A DNA stretch of 64,000 nucleotides from Bacteroidales bacterium (GCA_017634595.1 JAGBNC010000016.1:62001-126000), one strand, 5' to 3'; shown: positions 41,437 through 51,120, counted from the stretch's first letter. Numbers and translations are program-made. The notes: generated from the sequence alone by a model not told the origin.

Positions 41437-42177
41437 ATGATTCCTAAAGTAATACACTACTGTTGGTTTGGAGGAAAACCGCTCTCGGTTGAGGCCAGAA
41501 AATGCATTGAAAGCTGGTACAGATATCTGCCGGGATATCAGATCAAAGAGTGGAACGAGAGCAACTTTGATGTAAATATGATTCCCTATACTCGGGATGC
41601 TTATGCGGCAGGCCTGTATGCGTTTGTGAGCGATTATGCCCGATTCTGGATACTGTTCAGCCAGGGAGGAGTGTATTTCGACACCGATGTTGAGCTCATC
41701 AAGCCTATGGCGGATATTATCTCCGAGGGCCCTTTCATGGGCTTTGAGAGCCTTGGACAAGACTCCCCGATAGCTGTTGCTCCCGGCCTCGGTATGGCTG
41801 CCGAGAAGGGAATGGAATTATTTGCCGATATATTACATCGCTACGAATCCATGACGATGTTCTTGCCCGACGGCAGGATGAATCCTTACACTATGATCCC
41901 TATGGTGACGCAGATGATGTTTGACCGTGGCTTGAAGGGAAATGGTGAAATAGAAAATGTAGCTGGTATAAGAGTCTATCCACCGGAGTGGTTCAATCCT
42001 TTTGACGACGCCACAGGCAAGCTTAATAAAACTAAGAATACCCGGTCTATCCATTGGTACTCCAAGTCCTGGATGAAACAGCAACCGGCGGTAATTGTAT
42101 CCGGGAAAAGGCTCTTCCGCAGGGTGTTCGGCAGAAACGCCCTGACGAATCTTAAGTCTTTGTTCAAGACACGATGA
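41437..42177 (+). CDS. GT32-type capsular glycosyltransferase
   Basis: 246 residues. MIPKVIHYCWFGGKPLS with SWYRYLPGYQIKEWNESNFD is the classic GT32 start, and LFSQGGVYFDTDVELIKPM carries the DXD metal site. Such enzymes transfer mannose, galactose or related sugars in bacterial capsules. Overlaps the polymerase gene by 4 nt. Confidence 0.9.
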   Translation: MIPKVIHYCWFGGKPLSVEARKCIESWYRYLPGYQIKEWNESNFDVNMIPYTRDAYAAGLYAFVSDYARFWILFSQGGVYFDTDVELIKPMADIISEGPFMGFESLGQDSPIAVAPGLGMAAEKGMELFADILHRYESMTMFLPDGRMNPYTMIPMVTQMMFDRGLKGNGEIENVAGIRVYPPEWFNPFDDATGKLNKTKNTRSIHWYSKSWMKQQPAVIVSGKRLFRRVFGRNALTNLKSLFKTR

Positions 42178-43262
42178 GTCCCTGGCTTTACCAGAAAGCA
42201 TTTTTGGGAGCGATGGCGCTTGTTGCCCTCGCAATAGGCGGGCATCGGACCACGTCTCTGGATTATAGTATTCAGGAGAAAGGCAGCCGTATATGGCTGC
42301 CGATGCTGATGTGTCTTGGCCTGTCTTTCTGGATAGGTCTCCGGCCGATTAGCGGAGCGTTTGGCGATACCGTGAACTATGCATTGGAATATGCAACTAT
42401 GGACCCCCGTCATATTTCAATGGACTGGCATAGTGAATGGATATGGCAATTGCTGATGAACGGATGTAAGGCGGCAGGGCTCAGTATCAACGTGTTTTTC
42501 TTGATAGTGGCAGCGGGATATGTACTGTCTGCTGCGTGGGCTGTATATCGTTTTATGCCTGGCGATACTATGCTTGGCGTGGTTTTCCTGCTGACCTCTT
42601 TGATGTTTTTCCCCTTTGCGGTGAACGGGTTGCGGAACGGCCTCGCCTGCCATCTGGTACTGCTTGGCGCTAGTTTTCTGCTGGATTCTAAATGGCTCCC
42701 AGGAGCTCTTATTTGCCTTGTGGCTTTTGGCATACACAGAAGTACGATGCTGCCTATTGCGGCACTGATTGTAGCCTTGTTCGTGATGCGCAACGTGAAG
42801 GTATCCATCATTTTCTGGGGCGCGTCGATACTTGTATCGTTGATAGCAGGCGGCGCTATATCCGGGATATTCGCCGGACTTGGCTTCGATGACCGCATGA
42901 CTCAATATGTTGCTATCGGTGATATGTCGGAGTTCTCAAGGTCTGGTTTCCGCTGGGACTTCCTCCTGTACAGCGCAATGCCGGTAGTAATGGCTTGGTA
43001 TGTGTGCATAAAGCAGCAGGCCTCGGACAATTGGTATGACGTGTTGTGTACTGTTTACTGCCTGTGCAATGCATTTTGGATTATGGTCATACGTTCAGCT
43101 TTCAGCAACCGCTTTGCGTATCTGTCCTGGTTTCTATATCCTATTGTTATAGCCTATCCTCTGGTAAACCTTGAAATACAGCAAGATCAGGACCGTTTTA
43201 CGGGCCTGGTCCTGCTTGCTTATGCAGGTTTTTCAGTATTTATGTGGTTCGTTGTTTGGTGA
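42174..43262 (+). CDS. EpsG-family polysaccharide polymerase (Wzy-like)
   Basis: 362 residues with about ten membrane helices. EpsG-type elements: WIGLRPISGAFGDTVNYALE, DWHSEWIWQLLMNGCKAAGL, FFPFAVNGLRNGLACHLVLL and a conserved HRSTMLPIAAL. These proteins polymerise lipid-linked repeats on the periplasmic face. That is in tension with the ABC exporter encoded at 31.4-33.5 kb, because ABC-dependent pathways normally finish the chain in the cytoplasm; no Wzx flippase is visible in the window. Shares TGATG with the next gene. Confidence 0.85.
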   Translation: MSPWLYQKAFLGAMALVALAIGGHRTTSLDYSIQEKGSRIWLPMLMCLGLSFWIGLRPISGAFGDTVNYALEYATMDPRHISMDWHSEWIWQLLMNGCKAAGLSINVFFLIVAAGYVLSAAWAVYRFMPGDTMLGVVFLLTSLMFFPFAVNGLRNGLACHLVLLGASFLLDSKWLPGALICLVAFGIHRSTMLPIAALIVALFVMRNVKVSIIFWGASILVSLIAGGAISGIFAGLGFDDRMTQYVAIGDMSEFSRSGFRWDFLLYSAMPVVMAWYVCIKQQASDNWYDVLCTVYCLCNAFWIMVIRSAFSNRFAYLSWFLYPIVIAYPLVNLEIQQDQDRFTGLVLLAYAGFSVFMWFVVW

Positions 43263-44077
43263 TGCATACGCTCACGGTTTTTACTCCTACATACAACAGG
43301 GCACATACTCTTCCACGCTTGTACCAGAGCCTTTGTTGTCAGTCTTGCATGGACTTCGACTGGCTTGTGATTGACGATGGCTCTTCCGACGAAACTCGGG
43401 ATCTGGTGCAGGGCTGGATAAAGGAAGGGATAATAAACGTCCAGTATATCTACAAAGAGAACGGAGGCCTTTATACAGGATATAACACTGCCTACGAGGC
43501 CATCAGTACCGATCTTAACGTATGCATAGACAGCGATGACGCGATGCCACGTGATGCAGTGGAGACAATACTTTACGAGTGGCAGAGAAGAGGATCGAAG
43601 CATGTTGCCGGCCTGATAGGCCTTGATGTATATATGGATAGCGGGAAGCCCATAGGAGGCGCTTTCCTGGAAGGCCTGACGGAATGCTACCTGCTTGACC
43701 TGTACACCAAAAGGATACATCGCGGGGACTCCAAGCAGGTTATGCGTACCGACCTTATGAAGCAGGTGGCTCCGCAGGTGGGCTTCCCGGGCGAGAAGAA
43801 CTTCAACCCCATATATTTGCTCCTTCAGGTTTGTGATGATTATCCCTTACTGGTAGTCAACAAGCCGCTTTGCCTTGTCGAATATCAGACAGGCGACAGC
43901 ATGTCCAGAAACATCTGGCATCAGTATTTTGACAGCCCCCGGAGTTTTGCTAAACTTCGTAAACTTGAAATGCACCTTAAGCGCAGCACTCCAATTAACC
44001 GCTGCCGCAGTGCCATCCATTATGCTGCCGAGAGCCTTATAGCTTTCTTCGTTTACACGCTATGCAGGAAGAACTGA
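43262..44077 (+). CDS. GT2 glycosyltransferase
   Basis: 271 residues from the ATG at 43262 (TGATG with the polymerase stop). HTLTVFTPTYNRAHTLPRLY, VIDDGSSDET, ENGGLYTGYNTAYEA and the metal-site CIDSDDAMP define a GT2. It is shorter than its neighbours, with the WVKSxxYQxxMP-like acceptor region replaced by RGDSKQVMRTDLMKQVAP and a terminal DSMSRNIWHQYFDSP. Its form resembles capsule GT2s that act on the growing chain. Overlaps the next gene by 16 nt. Confidence 0.9.
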   Translation: MHTLTVFTPTYNRAHTLPRLYQSLCCQSCMDFDWLVIDDGSSDETRDLVQGWIKEGIINVQYIYKENGGLYTGYNTAYEAISTDLNVCIDSDDAMPRDAVETILYEWQRRGSKHVAGLIGLDVYMDSGKPIGGAFLEGLTECYLLDLYTKRIHRGDSKQVMRTDLMKQVAPQVGFPGEKNFNPIYLLLQVCDDYPLLVVNKPLCLVEYQTGDSMSRNIWHQYFDSPRSFAKLRKLEMHLKRSTPINRCRSAIHYAAESLIAFFVYTLCRKN

Positions 44078-45051
44078 TCAGCATCATCGTCCCTGTCTAT
44101 AATGTGGCTCCTTACTTGGAGGAATGTCTGGAAAGCATCGCCGCCCAGACATACACCACATTCGAATGTATTCTGATCGATGACGGCTCGACAGATTTGT
44201 CCGGCGCTATCTGCGACGATTTCTGCCGTAAAGATTCACGCTTCCGGGTCATCCATCAGGAGAATGCTGGGGTCGGTTTTGCGCGCAACAGCGGCCTGGA
44301 CCAGGCCCGGGGGGCATATATCCAGTTTATCGACAGCGATGACGTTGTACTCCCCGGGATGCTGCAGGCTGCGATGGATGTGATGAATTCTGACACTTAC
44401 GACTGGGTATCATGGGATGCGGCCAGAATCGATGCCCATGGAAACCCGATAGGCGATGTCCACGAGGTAAGCTCCGGCACGCTTATCCGGGAGTATGATG
44501 CCGATGAGAGGTTGCAGCATCTTACAGGGCTATCGGGCACTTTGCAAATGTACGCCAGTGTCCTTTGGAATAAACTCTACGCCCGCTCGCTTCTGGGTGA
44601 TCTGCGTTTTATCCATGCTTGTTACTCCGAAGATTTCTGTTTTAACTATGTACTGCTGCGGAAGACACGGCAGACCGCACATCTCTGCCAAACCTTGTAT
44701 TTCTGGCGTCAACGAACCGGCTCCGCAACGAATGCCAATTTTGGGAAACAGGTGCTTGCAAGCGTAAACAACATCGTTTCCCTGCTATCCCTGACAAGTC
44801 CGTACGAGGATACTCCTTTCCGTTGGCGGCTGCTTAGATTCATTTACAGGAAATTGCAGACGGCTCGCTACAACCTTATGGGCACGGATTATTATCCGGA
44901 GCTCAAAGTCCTTTTCAAAGATGTACGGAGCCATACTCTGCGGGAATATGCCGCCACGAACAATATTCCCCTGGTGGAGCGGCTCGCCATCCTTGCCATA
45001 TGGCCTTTCCCGCATATAGGAAAACATATTTTCAAATGGCTCGGCAATTGA
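44062..45051 (+). CDS. GT2 glycosyltransferase
   Basis: 329 residues. LISIIVPVYNVAPYLEECLE, IDDGSTDLSGAICDDF, HQENAGVGFARNSGLDQARG and FIDSDDVVLPGM form the donor domain; VLWNKLYARSLLGDLRF is the standard acceptor-side block. Family usual length. It overlaps its predecessor by 16 nt and its successor by another 16 nt, so the three are probably translated in a coupled way. Confidence 0.92.
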   Translation: MQEELISIIVPVYNVAPYLEECLESIAAQTYTTFECILIDDGSTDLSGAICDDFCRKDSRFRVIHQENAGVGFARNSGLDQARGAYIQFIDSDDVVLPGMLQAAMDVMNSDTYDWVSWDAARIDAHGNPIGDVHEVSSGTLIREYDADERLQHLTGLSGTLQMYASVLWNKLYARSLLGDLRFIHACYSEDFCFNYVLLRKTRQTAHLCQTLYFWRQRTGSATNANFGKQVLASVNNIVSLLSLTSPYEDTPFRWRLLRFIYRKLQTARYNLMGTDYYPELKVLFKDVRSHTLREYAATNNIPLVERLAILAIWPFPHIGKHIFKWLGN

Positions 45052-46052
45052 GACCCTCCATTATTCAAGACCCACTGTCCCTGGTCCATCCCTACTTTAT
45101 CGGAGAGTATCATCTGGACAAGATGAATTACGAGGTCATGTCTCTGCCGGCACGGGACCTCTTGAACCGTTTCGACATTTTCAGCAAGCTGTTCTATATA
45201 CGTAACAGGAAACGGAGGCCGCAACTGGCACGTAGAGTGTATATTGAATGTCTCCGCGCATTTGTGCCGTTTGGAAAAGAATGGGGACAGGAGAAGGAGA
45301 AAAACAGTTTCCCAAAACACATAAAGGTATTCAACTCCCTGATCGACCACTTTGCAGTAGAAGACTTCGACCCGTCCGTATCCATTGTCCCTGTTGATAG
45401 CAATTATGCTGTGATAGACGGGGCCCACCGCGTGTCGGCACTGGCTTTTTATGGAAGGGATGTGATGGTATGCCGCTTTGACAAACCGGTGTTCCGTTTT
45501 TATTACGACTTTTTTCTGGAAAGGGGGATGTCCAAATATGCAGCCGACCTCACGGTGCTGGAAGAGCTTCGCTGGCGTGATGGTATATGCGTCAAATGTG
45601 TGTGGGATTCAAGTAATTGTGATACTACTGATATCCCGGGCGAAATCCTGTATGTCCGTGGTTTTTCACTTGGTGCTGGTTCATACAGGCGCCTTAGTGA
45701 ATCAATAGATTCGGTGGCTCCCACAATAGGCAAGGATGCCAAGAAGATAAGGGTCAAGTTTATTTTCTATAAAACAACGGATGGCATTTGCGACAAGGAA
45801 CGTACCAGTCGTATAGCAGGCACCGTGCTCAGTGATGAAGGGCGTGCCGGATGGTACTATTCCTGCAATAATGCATACTGGATGGCTCTGCCATTCATCC
45901 ATTTTTCGGATAAGTTATGTGCCGACTTGACTTTTTTACAATATCGCATACGTTCTCGCATGCATCTTAAAGACAGGCTGGAACAAGGGGGCAACAAGTT
46001 TTTGCTGTCTCTATACAGAGCTCTCAGTCCGCTGTGGGTACGAGGCAGGTAA
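45036..46052 (+). CDS. ParB/Srx-fold protein in polysaccharide cluster (unknown function)
   Basis: 338 residues from the ATG at 45036; the alternative at 45000 would deepen the overlap. The only motif I recognise is VDSNYAVIDGAHRVSALAFY followed by GRDVMVCRFD, the DG-x-HR element of ParB/sulfiredoxin-like folds. It is not a partition protein: no HTH follows. Free serine kinases (SerK, SbnI) have this fold with a similar DGHHR element, so phosphorylation of a small molecule or glycan is possible. The C-terminal 150 residues look like an additional globular domain of no known family. Low confidence on role. Confidence 0.5.
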   Translation: MARQLRPSIIQDPLSLVHPYFIGEYHLDKMNYEVMSLPARDLLNRFDIFSKLFYIRNRKRRPQLARRVYIECLRAFVPFGKEWGQEKEKNSFPKHIKVFNSLIDHFAVEDFDPSVSIVPVDSNYAVIDGAHRVSALAFYGRDVMVCRFDKPVFRFYYDFFLERGMSKYAADLTVLEELRWRDGICVKCVWDSSNCDTTDIPGEILYVRGFSLGAGSYRRLSESIDSVAPTIGKDAKKIRVKFIFYKTTDGICDKERTSRIAGTVLSDEGRAGWYYSCNNAYWMALPFIHFSDKLCADLTFLQYRIRSRMHLKDRLEQGGNKFLLSLYRALSPLWVRGR

Positions 46053-46064
46053 ACAGAATTAGCT

Positions 46065-47012
46065 ATGAGGGTCAGTATAATCGTTCCTGTTTATAACTCT
46101 GAAGCATATCTTCGGGCGTGCCTTGAGAGTATCGAGGCTCAGTCATTCAGGGATTTCGAGGTTCTGCTCGTAGATGACGGTTCCTCTGATTCTTCGGGGC
46201 GGATATGTGACGAGTGGGGCTTGCGCGACAGCCGGTTCAAGGTAATCCACACAGCCAACAATGGCGTATCGGCCGCCAGGAACCGCGGACTTGACTCGGC
46301 GTCGGGCGATTTTGTTTATTTTGTAGACAGCGACGATTCTCTTGTGCCGGAAACGCTTGAGCGCCTTGTCTTGGCTATGGACGGAGGGAAGTATGACATC
46401 GCAGCTTCCGCTTATACCTATATAGGGTCCGGCGGCGAACGCGAAAAAAAATTATCCCCTGAGAGCCATTTTTCTGTTTACGGGGGCGAAGAGGCCATTC
46501 GGCTGATGTTGAATGGAGGAGACACCATCTGGTTTACTTGCTGGAACAAACTGATAAACAGACGTCTGGTTGAAACTTTGAGATTCAAGCCGATAGCTCA
46601 GGAAGATTTCCTTTTCTGTACTGAACTATACCTAAACACTTCCGAGATTATCTTTGTGAATGAGTCGCTTTACCGTTACTACGACAGGCCGGGTTCACTC
46701 AGCAAAGATGTCTCGATTATCGGTTTGCACAAGACAGTTCCGGTGCTGTGGGAATTGTACCAGTCCGTGCCTGAGAGCAGACATTCGCTGCGCACCCTTA
46801 TACTCATAAAGCTTTACAGAAGGATTTTATCTACTTCCTACATAGTAAAAGAATCCGGAATCACCCCGGCAGAGTTGCGTTCCCACAGGAGCCTGTGTGC
46901 CTCTATCGTGAAAGAAAGCAGAAAGGCTTTTATGTCGGACGCCTCAATACCTCTTAAGGAGAAGTTGCTTTTTATTACTGTCAGGGCATTGTTCTGGCGT
47001 CGTTGCAAGTAA
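46065..47012 (+). CDS. GT2 glycosyltransferase
   Basis: 315 residues. MRVSIIVPVYNSEAYLRACL, VDDGSSDSSGRICDEWGL, NNGVSAARNRGLDSASGDFV and YFVDSDDSL give a typical donor domain; WFTCWNKLINRRLVETLRF and AQEDFLFCTELYLN make the acceptor block. Complete, usual length, 12-nt spacing upstream. It is a generic capsule GT2, and neither donor nor linkage can be inferred. Confidence 0.92.
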   Translation: MRVSIIVPVYNSEAYLRACLESIEAQSFRDFEVLLVDDGSSDSSGRICDEWGLRDSRFKVIHTANNGVSAARNRGLDSASGDFVYFVDSDDSLVPETLERLVLAMDGGKYDIAASAYTYIGSGGEREKKLSPESHFSVYGGEEAIRLMLNGGDTIWFTCWNKLINRRLVETLRFKPIAQEDFLFCTELYLNTSEIIFVNESLYRYYDRPGSLSKDVSIIGLHKTVPVLWELYQSVPESRHSLRTLILIKLYRRILSTSYIVKESGITPAELRSHRSLCASIVKESRKAFMSDASIPLKEKLLFITVRALFWRRCK

Positions 47013-47017
47013 AAAAG

Positions 47018-48160
47018 ATGAAAATCGTTTATTGTACCGACAGCATTTGTTATCAAGGCGGAATAGCAATGACTACCATAACAAAAGCCAATGCACTGGC
47101 CGGTATTCCCGGCAATGAGGTGTGGGTTGCTGTCACTGACAATAAAGGAAATGCACCAATTATCCCGTTGATACCAAATGTACATCTGGTGGATTTGGAT
47201 GTCAATTATTATGAAGATGACTGGAAGTCGAAACTGCATGTCCTTAAGGGTATATTCTTAAAGCGACGCCAACACAAGAAGAAATTGCGCAATTTCTTGG
47301 GCACTGTTCGACCCGATATAGTCGTTTCTACCGGAACATCTGAAAAACTGTTTCTGCCATACCTTAAGAAAAGAGTTGGGGGCTCATATATCAGGGAAAT
47401 ACATTTTACCAAGAGTTATAGGCGATTGGCAGCATGCGGGCTGTTCGAGAAGCTATCTGCATCTGTAGGAGATATTCTTGATTATCAGGTCTGTATCCGC
47501 CATTACGACAAAGTGGTTGTTCTTACGGAAGAGGACAGGGTGGTTAATTGGCACTCGAAAAGGAATGTAGAAGTCATTGCCAATCCTATTGAACAAGTCC
47601 ACGACAAGGAGTCTCTTCTTGAGAATGAAACTGTAATTACAGCAGGTCGGCTTGTTCTTCAGAAGAACTTCAGCTCTCTTATAGACATTTGGAAAAAAGT
47701 TAATGTAAAGCACCCGGACTGGAAACTGGAAATATGGGGTGAAGGTACTTTGCGAAATACTCTTCAACAGCAAATAGCTTCTCAGAACCTCGCATCTTCT
47801 GTATTTCTCATGGGTTATTCAGACAATATCGGTGAAGCAATGTCCAAGGCCTCGATCTATGTATGCAGCTCATCTTTCGAGGGATTCGGGCTGGCGATAG
47901 TAGAAGCCATGAGCCATGGTGTGCCCGTCGTGTCCTATGGTTGCCCCTGCGGTCCAAAGGATATCATAGAAGATGGCAAGTGCGGCTACATAGTGCCTGT
48001 GGGGGCTGAAGAAGAATTTGCCGACCGAATCTGTACTTTAATTGAGAATTATGATTTGAGGAAGAGGATGGGCAGGTGTGCTTCAGAGAGGGCGGCGGAT
48101 TATTCGGTCGAGAAGATTACGGCTGAATGGATGCGTTTGTTCAATGAGCTTTCTAAATGA
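47018..48160 (+). CDS. GT4 glycosyltransferase
   Basis: 380 residues from the ATG at 47018, after the previous stop; the TTG at 47003 is discounted. VYCTDSICYQGGIAMTTITK is an acceptor-side opening; VITAGRLVLQKNFSSLIDIW, LMGYSDNIGEAMSKASIYVC and SFEGFGLAIVEAMSHGVPVV (E-x7-E) with SYGCPCGPKDII define a GT4 of the capsule type acting on amino-sugar or hexose donors. Overlaps the next start by 4 nt. Confidence 0.92.
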   Translation: MKIVYCTDSICYQGGIAMTTITKANALAGIPGNEVWVAVTDNKGNAPIIPLIPNVHLVDLDVNYYEDDWKSKLHVLKGIFLKRRQHKKKLRNFLGTVRPDIVVSTGTSEKLFLPYLKKRVGGSYIREIHFTKSYRRLAACGLFEKLSASVGDILDYQVCIRHYDKVVVLTEEDRVVNWHSKRNVEVIANPIEQVHDKESLLENETVITAGRLVLQKNFSSLIDIWKKVNVKHPDWKLEIWGEGTLRNTLQQQIASQNLASSVFLMGYSDNIGEAMSKASIYVCSSSFEGFGLAIVEAMSHGVPVVSYGCPCGPKDIIEDGKCGYIVPVGAEEEFADRICTLIENYDLRKRMGRCASERAADYSVEKITAEWMRLFNELSK

Positions 48161-49137
48161 GCCAGGGCCTTACATATTCCATAGCCATCCGGACTCTCGG
48201 CACCGCCGGCGACAAGTTCCGCCGCGAACTTGAGTCAATATCGACTCAGACTGTGCTGCCAGAAAGAGTGCTGGTATATATTGCAGAGGGCTATCCTAGG
48301 CCCGATTTCCAGATAGGGAAAGAAGAGTATATATATGTACGCAAGGGGATGGTAGCCCAGCGAGCATTACGGTACGATGAGATTGGCAGCGACTGTATAC
48401 TTATGCTTGACGACGATGTGCTGCTTGCTCCGAATAGCGCCGAGAAGTTGTTGCTTGCTATGCAGGAGAACAATGCCGACTGCGTAGGTGCAGACGTGTT
48501 CCGGAACCATCTTATGCCATTGAAAACCAAGCTTTTTGCTGCCGCCAGCAATCTTGTGCTCCCTCATAATGGAAGCAAATGGGCCTTCCGGGTATGCCGG
48601 AACGGCTCTTTCACCTACAATGCGCATCCGCACAAGTCATACTATCGTTCGCAAAGCTGCGGCGGCCCTGCAATGCTCTGGCGCAAGCAGGCATTTCTTA
48701 ACCTGCATATCGAAGATGAACTCTGGCTTGATTCCCTGGGCTTTGCTTATGGTGACGATATGCTGGAGACCTATAAACTGCAAGCAAATGGGGGACATTT
48801 AGGGGTGCTGTATGATGCCGGTATAGTCAACCAGGATGCTGGCACTGCCAGTGGAGGCTACAAAAAGAGTGCTGACCGATTAAGGATACGTACCCAGGCG
48901 ATGTACATGATATGGTGGCGCAGCATATACCGCAATGGAGCGGATACAGCCTGGACCAGAAGCCTGGCTGTTGCTGCGTTTGGTTTAAAGACTGCATGGA
49001 TGCTGCTCTGCTTGATTATAGCTTCTCCTTTTATGAAGCTGGAGCGTGCGGTGCCGTCTTATATTGAAGGCATGAAAGAAGGCCGCAAATCTGTGAGAAG
49101 CGCTGATTTCAAGTCGTTGCGCCCTTATATAGCATGA
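48157..49137 (+). CDS. GT2 glycosyltransferase, divergent
   Basis: 326 residues. IAIRTLGTAGDKFRRELESI opens a less typical GT2; the metal motif is LMLDDDVLLAPNSAEKLLLA, and SQSCGGPAMLWRKQAFLNLH is the acceptor-facing segment. A hydrophobic segment (SLAVAAFGLKTAWMLLCLII) lies near residues 270-290 and could attach it to the membrane. It overlaps both neighbours by 4 nt. Confidence 0.85.
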   Translation: MSQGLTYSIAIRTLGTAGDKFRRELESISTQTVLPERVLVYIAEGYPRPDFQIGKEEYIYVRKGMVAQRALRYDEIGSDCILMLDDDVLLAPNSAEKLLLAMQENNADCVGADVFRNHLMPLKTKLFAAASNLVLPHNGSKWAFRVCRNGSFTYNAHPHKSYYRSQSCGGPAMLWRKQAFLNLHIEDELWLDSLGFAYGDDMLETYKLQANGGHLGVLYDAGIVNQDAGTASGGYKKSADRLRIRTQAMYMIWWRSIYRNGADTAWTRSLAVAAFGLKTAWMLLCLIIASPFMKLERAVPSYIEGMKEGRKSVRSADFKSLRPYIA

Positions 49138-50231
49138 AGATCCTGCATTTTATAACATCCCTTCGTACTGGAGGGGCCGAAAGGCTTGTGACCGACCTTA
49201 TGCCGCGCCTCAAGGCGGAGGGGCATCAGGTCTCCGTCCTGCTTATGGATGGGACGATGACACCTTTGTACGAGGAACTGAGTGCTGCCGGCGTGCCAGT
49301 TTCCGCCCTTTCCTGCGGCTGGAAGGCGATGAGGAATCCACTTCTGATTTTCCGGCTGATTGCATTTTTGAGACGCGGGCGTTATGACATTGTGCATACG
49401 CACAACACTTCATGCCAGTTGCTGACCGCTGTGGCCTCTGTGTTTGTGCCGGTCAAGCTTGTAACTACTGAGCATAATACCTCGAACAAGCGCCGCAACT
49501 GGAAATGGTATAAGCCTTTGGACAACTGGATGTACAGCCGCTACAAGCATGTGATATGCGTTGGAGAAGAGACAAAGAATGCACTCCTGTCTCATTTCCA
49601 TGGATTGAGCACCAAGGTCTCGGTGGTCCTTAATGGTATCGATACTTTTAAATTCACTTCTGCTTCACCTGCTCCTGATTTGATTTCTGTTAAAGGGCGA
49701 AGAATAATAATGGTCGCAGCTTTCCGCGAGCAAAAGGACCACCCGACTTTGATAAAGGCAATGAAACTCCTGCCGGATGATTATAAACTGCTTCTTGCCG
49801 GAGGTTCCGAAACCGATGCCGACCGCCTCTATCTTGAGCAATGCCGCACACTTGTCTCGGATTTAGAGCTGGATAGAAGGGTGCTGTTTCTCGGTGTCAG
49901 AAATGATGTGCCCCAAGTGCTTGCTGCTGCAGATGTGGTTATTCTATCCACTCATTACGAAGGGGGGACATCCTTATCAGGACTGGAGGCTATGGCAATG
50001 GGAAAACCATTTATCGCCAGCGATGTGGATGGTGTCCGCTCTATGGTAGAAGATGCTGGGGCTTTGTTTACATGCGGCGACTCTGCAAAACTTGCTTCTC
50101 TGATTCGCCGGAGCTGCGAAGATCCGGATTTCGCTCGTACCATAGGAGCGGCGTGCCGTGAAAGGGCTGCACAGTATGATATATCAAGAACGATCCAAGG
50201 TTATTTGGAAATATACTCACAATTGAATTAA
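49134..50231 (+). CDS. GT4 glycosyltransferase
   Basis: 365 residues. HFITSLRTGGAERLVTDLMP, VHTHNTSCQLLTAVASVFVP, VVLNGIDTFKFTS, MVAAFREQKDHPTLIKAMKL, LFLGVRNDVPQVLAAADVVI and THYEGGTSLSGLEAMAMGKP (E-x7-E) show a complete and standard GT4. Ends 18 nt before the DUF5683-like gene. Confidence 0.93.
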   Translation: MKILHFITSLRTGGAERLVTDLMPRLKAEGHQVSVLLMDGTMTPLYEELSAAGVPVSALSCGWKAMRNPLLIFRLIAFLRRGRYDIVHTHNTSCQLLTAVASVFVPVKLVTTEHNTSNKRRNWKWYKPLDNWMYSRYKHVICVGEETKNALLSHFHGLSTKVSVVLNGIDTFKFTSASPAPDLISVKGRRIIMVAAFREQKDHPTLIKAMKLLPDDYKLLLAGGSETDADRLYLEQCRTLVSDLELDRRVLFLGVRNDVPQVLAAADVVILSTHYEGGTSLSGLEAMAMGKPFIASDVDGVRSMVEDAGALFTCGDSAKLASLIRRSCEDPDFARTIGAACRERAAQYDISRTIQGYLEIYSQLN

Positions 50232-50249
50232 TATATTATTTTTACTGAT

Positions 50250-51113
50250 ATGAATAAGTTGTTGAAAATCACCTGCCTGCTGGCTATGGCGGCGGGTCTC
50301 GCTTTCAGTGTACGGGTGCAGGCATCCTCTGATGTTAAACCCCAATGGGTGCGCAAGGGGGAAGAAATGATGAATCGCAAGCGCAAAAGCACTGGCTACG
50401 AATTCAAAGTGTTCCACACATTCAATGCAAGTCAGGCCAAGCTCAAGGATCACCGCTTTGATCCTCTTCTGACCTATGTTAGGGAGAAGTACGGCGCTGA
50501 TCCTATGACCGTCAAGCTTGACAGCCTGATTGCAAGCCCTGGAGCTCCTACTACCTACCGTATCTCTTTCGGGGAGAACCAAGCCCAGACGGTATTCGCT
50601 CAATTGGTAGATGATTACATGTCATTTGAGGATTATATCGATAACGAATATGGCTTCGAATTATACCAGTTATTTGCCGTGTCTAATCCTGGTTCGATGC
50701 CTGTATTCGACAGTTTCGAGGTTAAAGAATGTGACAATACCAAGGCTACGCTCCTGTCAATCATCCCCAGTGCCGGACAGTTCTACAAAGGTGCAAACGG
50801 CCGAGGCGCAGCCATCCTGGGCGGTGAGCTTGCATTCGCCGCCGGCGTGGCAATATATCAGTACAAGAAGAATGTCGCTTATGACAATATCGCCAAAGGA
50901 ATATCGTCCATTGACAGCTGGCAGAGCAAAGTAGACTCCTACAAGGTTTCACGCAACGCCTGCATTGGTGTCATGGCCGGAATCTACATCTACGGCCTGC
51001 TGGATGCGGCCTTGTCCGATGGCTCCTCGAGAGTGAAGGTCAGCGATCCTCAGAACGGAGAACTGACGCTCGGGCTTTGTGAGAACGGCTTCGGGCTGAC
51101 GTGGCGCTTCTGA
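50250..51113 (+). CDS. Exported DUF5683-like protein
   Basis: 287 residues. Signal peptide MNKLLKITCLLAMAAGLAFS followed by VRVQASS. The middle and end match the DUF5683 pattern: TLLSIIPSAGQFYKGANGRG, ILGGELAFAAGVAIYQYKKN and the second hydrophobic segment CIGVMAGIYIYGLLDAALSD. Probably inserted in an envelope membrane. Its role in polysaccharide export is unknown. GC-rich, well-formed codon usage compared with the AT-rich glycosyltransferases before it. It is separated from the next glycosyltransferase by 7 nt. Confidence 0.65.
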   Translation: MNKLLKITCLLAMAAGLAFSVRVQASSDVKPQWVRKGEEMMNRKRKSTGYEFKVFHTFNASQAKLKDHRFDPLLTYVREKYGADPMTVKLDSLIASPGAPTTYRISFGENQAQTVFAQLVDDYMSFEDYIDNEYGFELYQLFAVSNPGSMPVFDSFEVKECDNTKATLLSIIPSAGQFYKGANGRGAAILGGELAFAAGVAIYQYKKNVAYDNIAKGISSIDSWQSKVDSYKVSRNACIGVMAGIYIYGLLDAALSDGSSRVKVSDPQNGELTLGLCENGFGLTWRF

Positions 51114-51120
51114 CGAAAAG

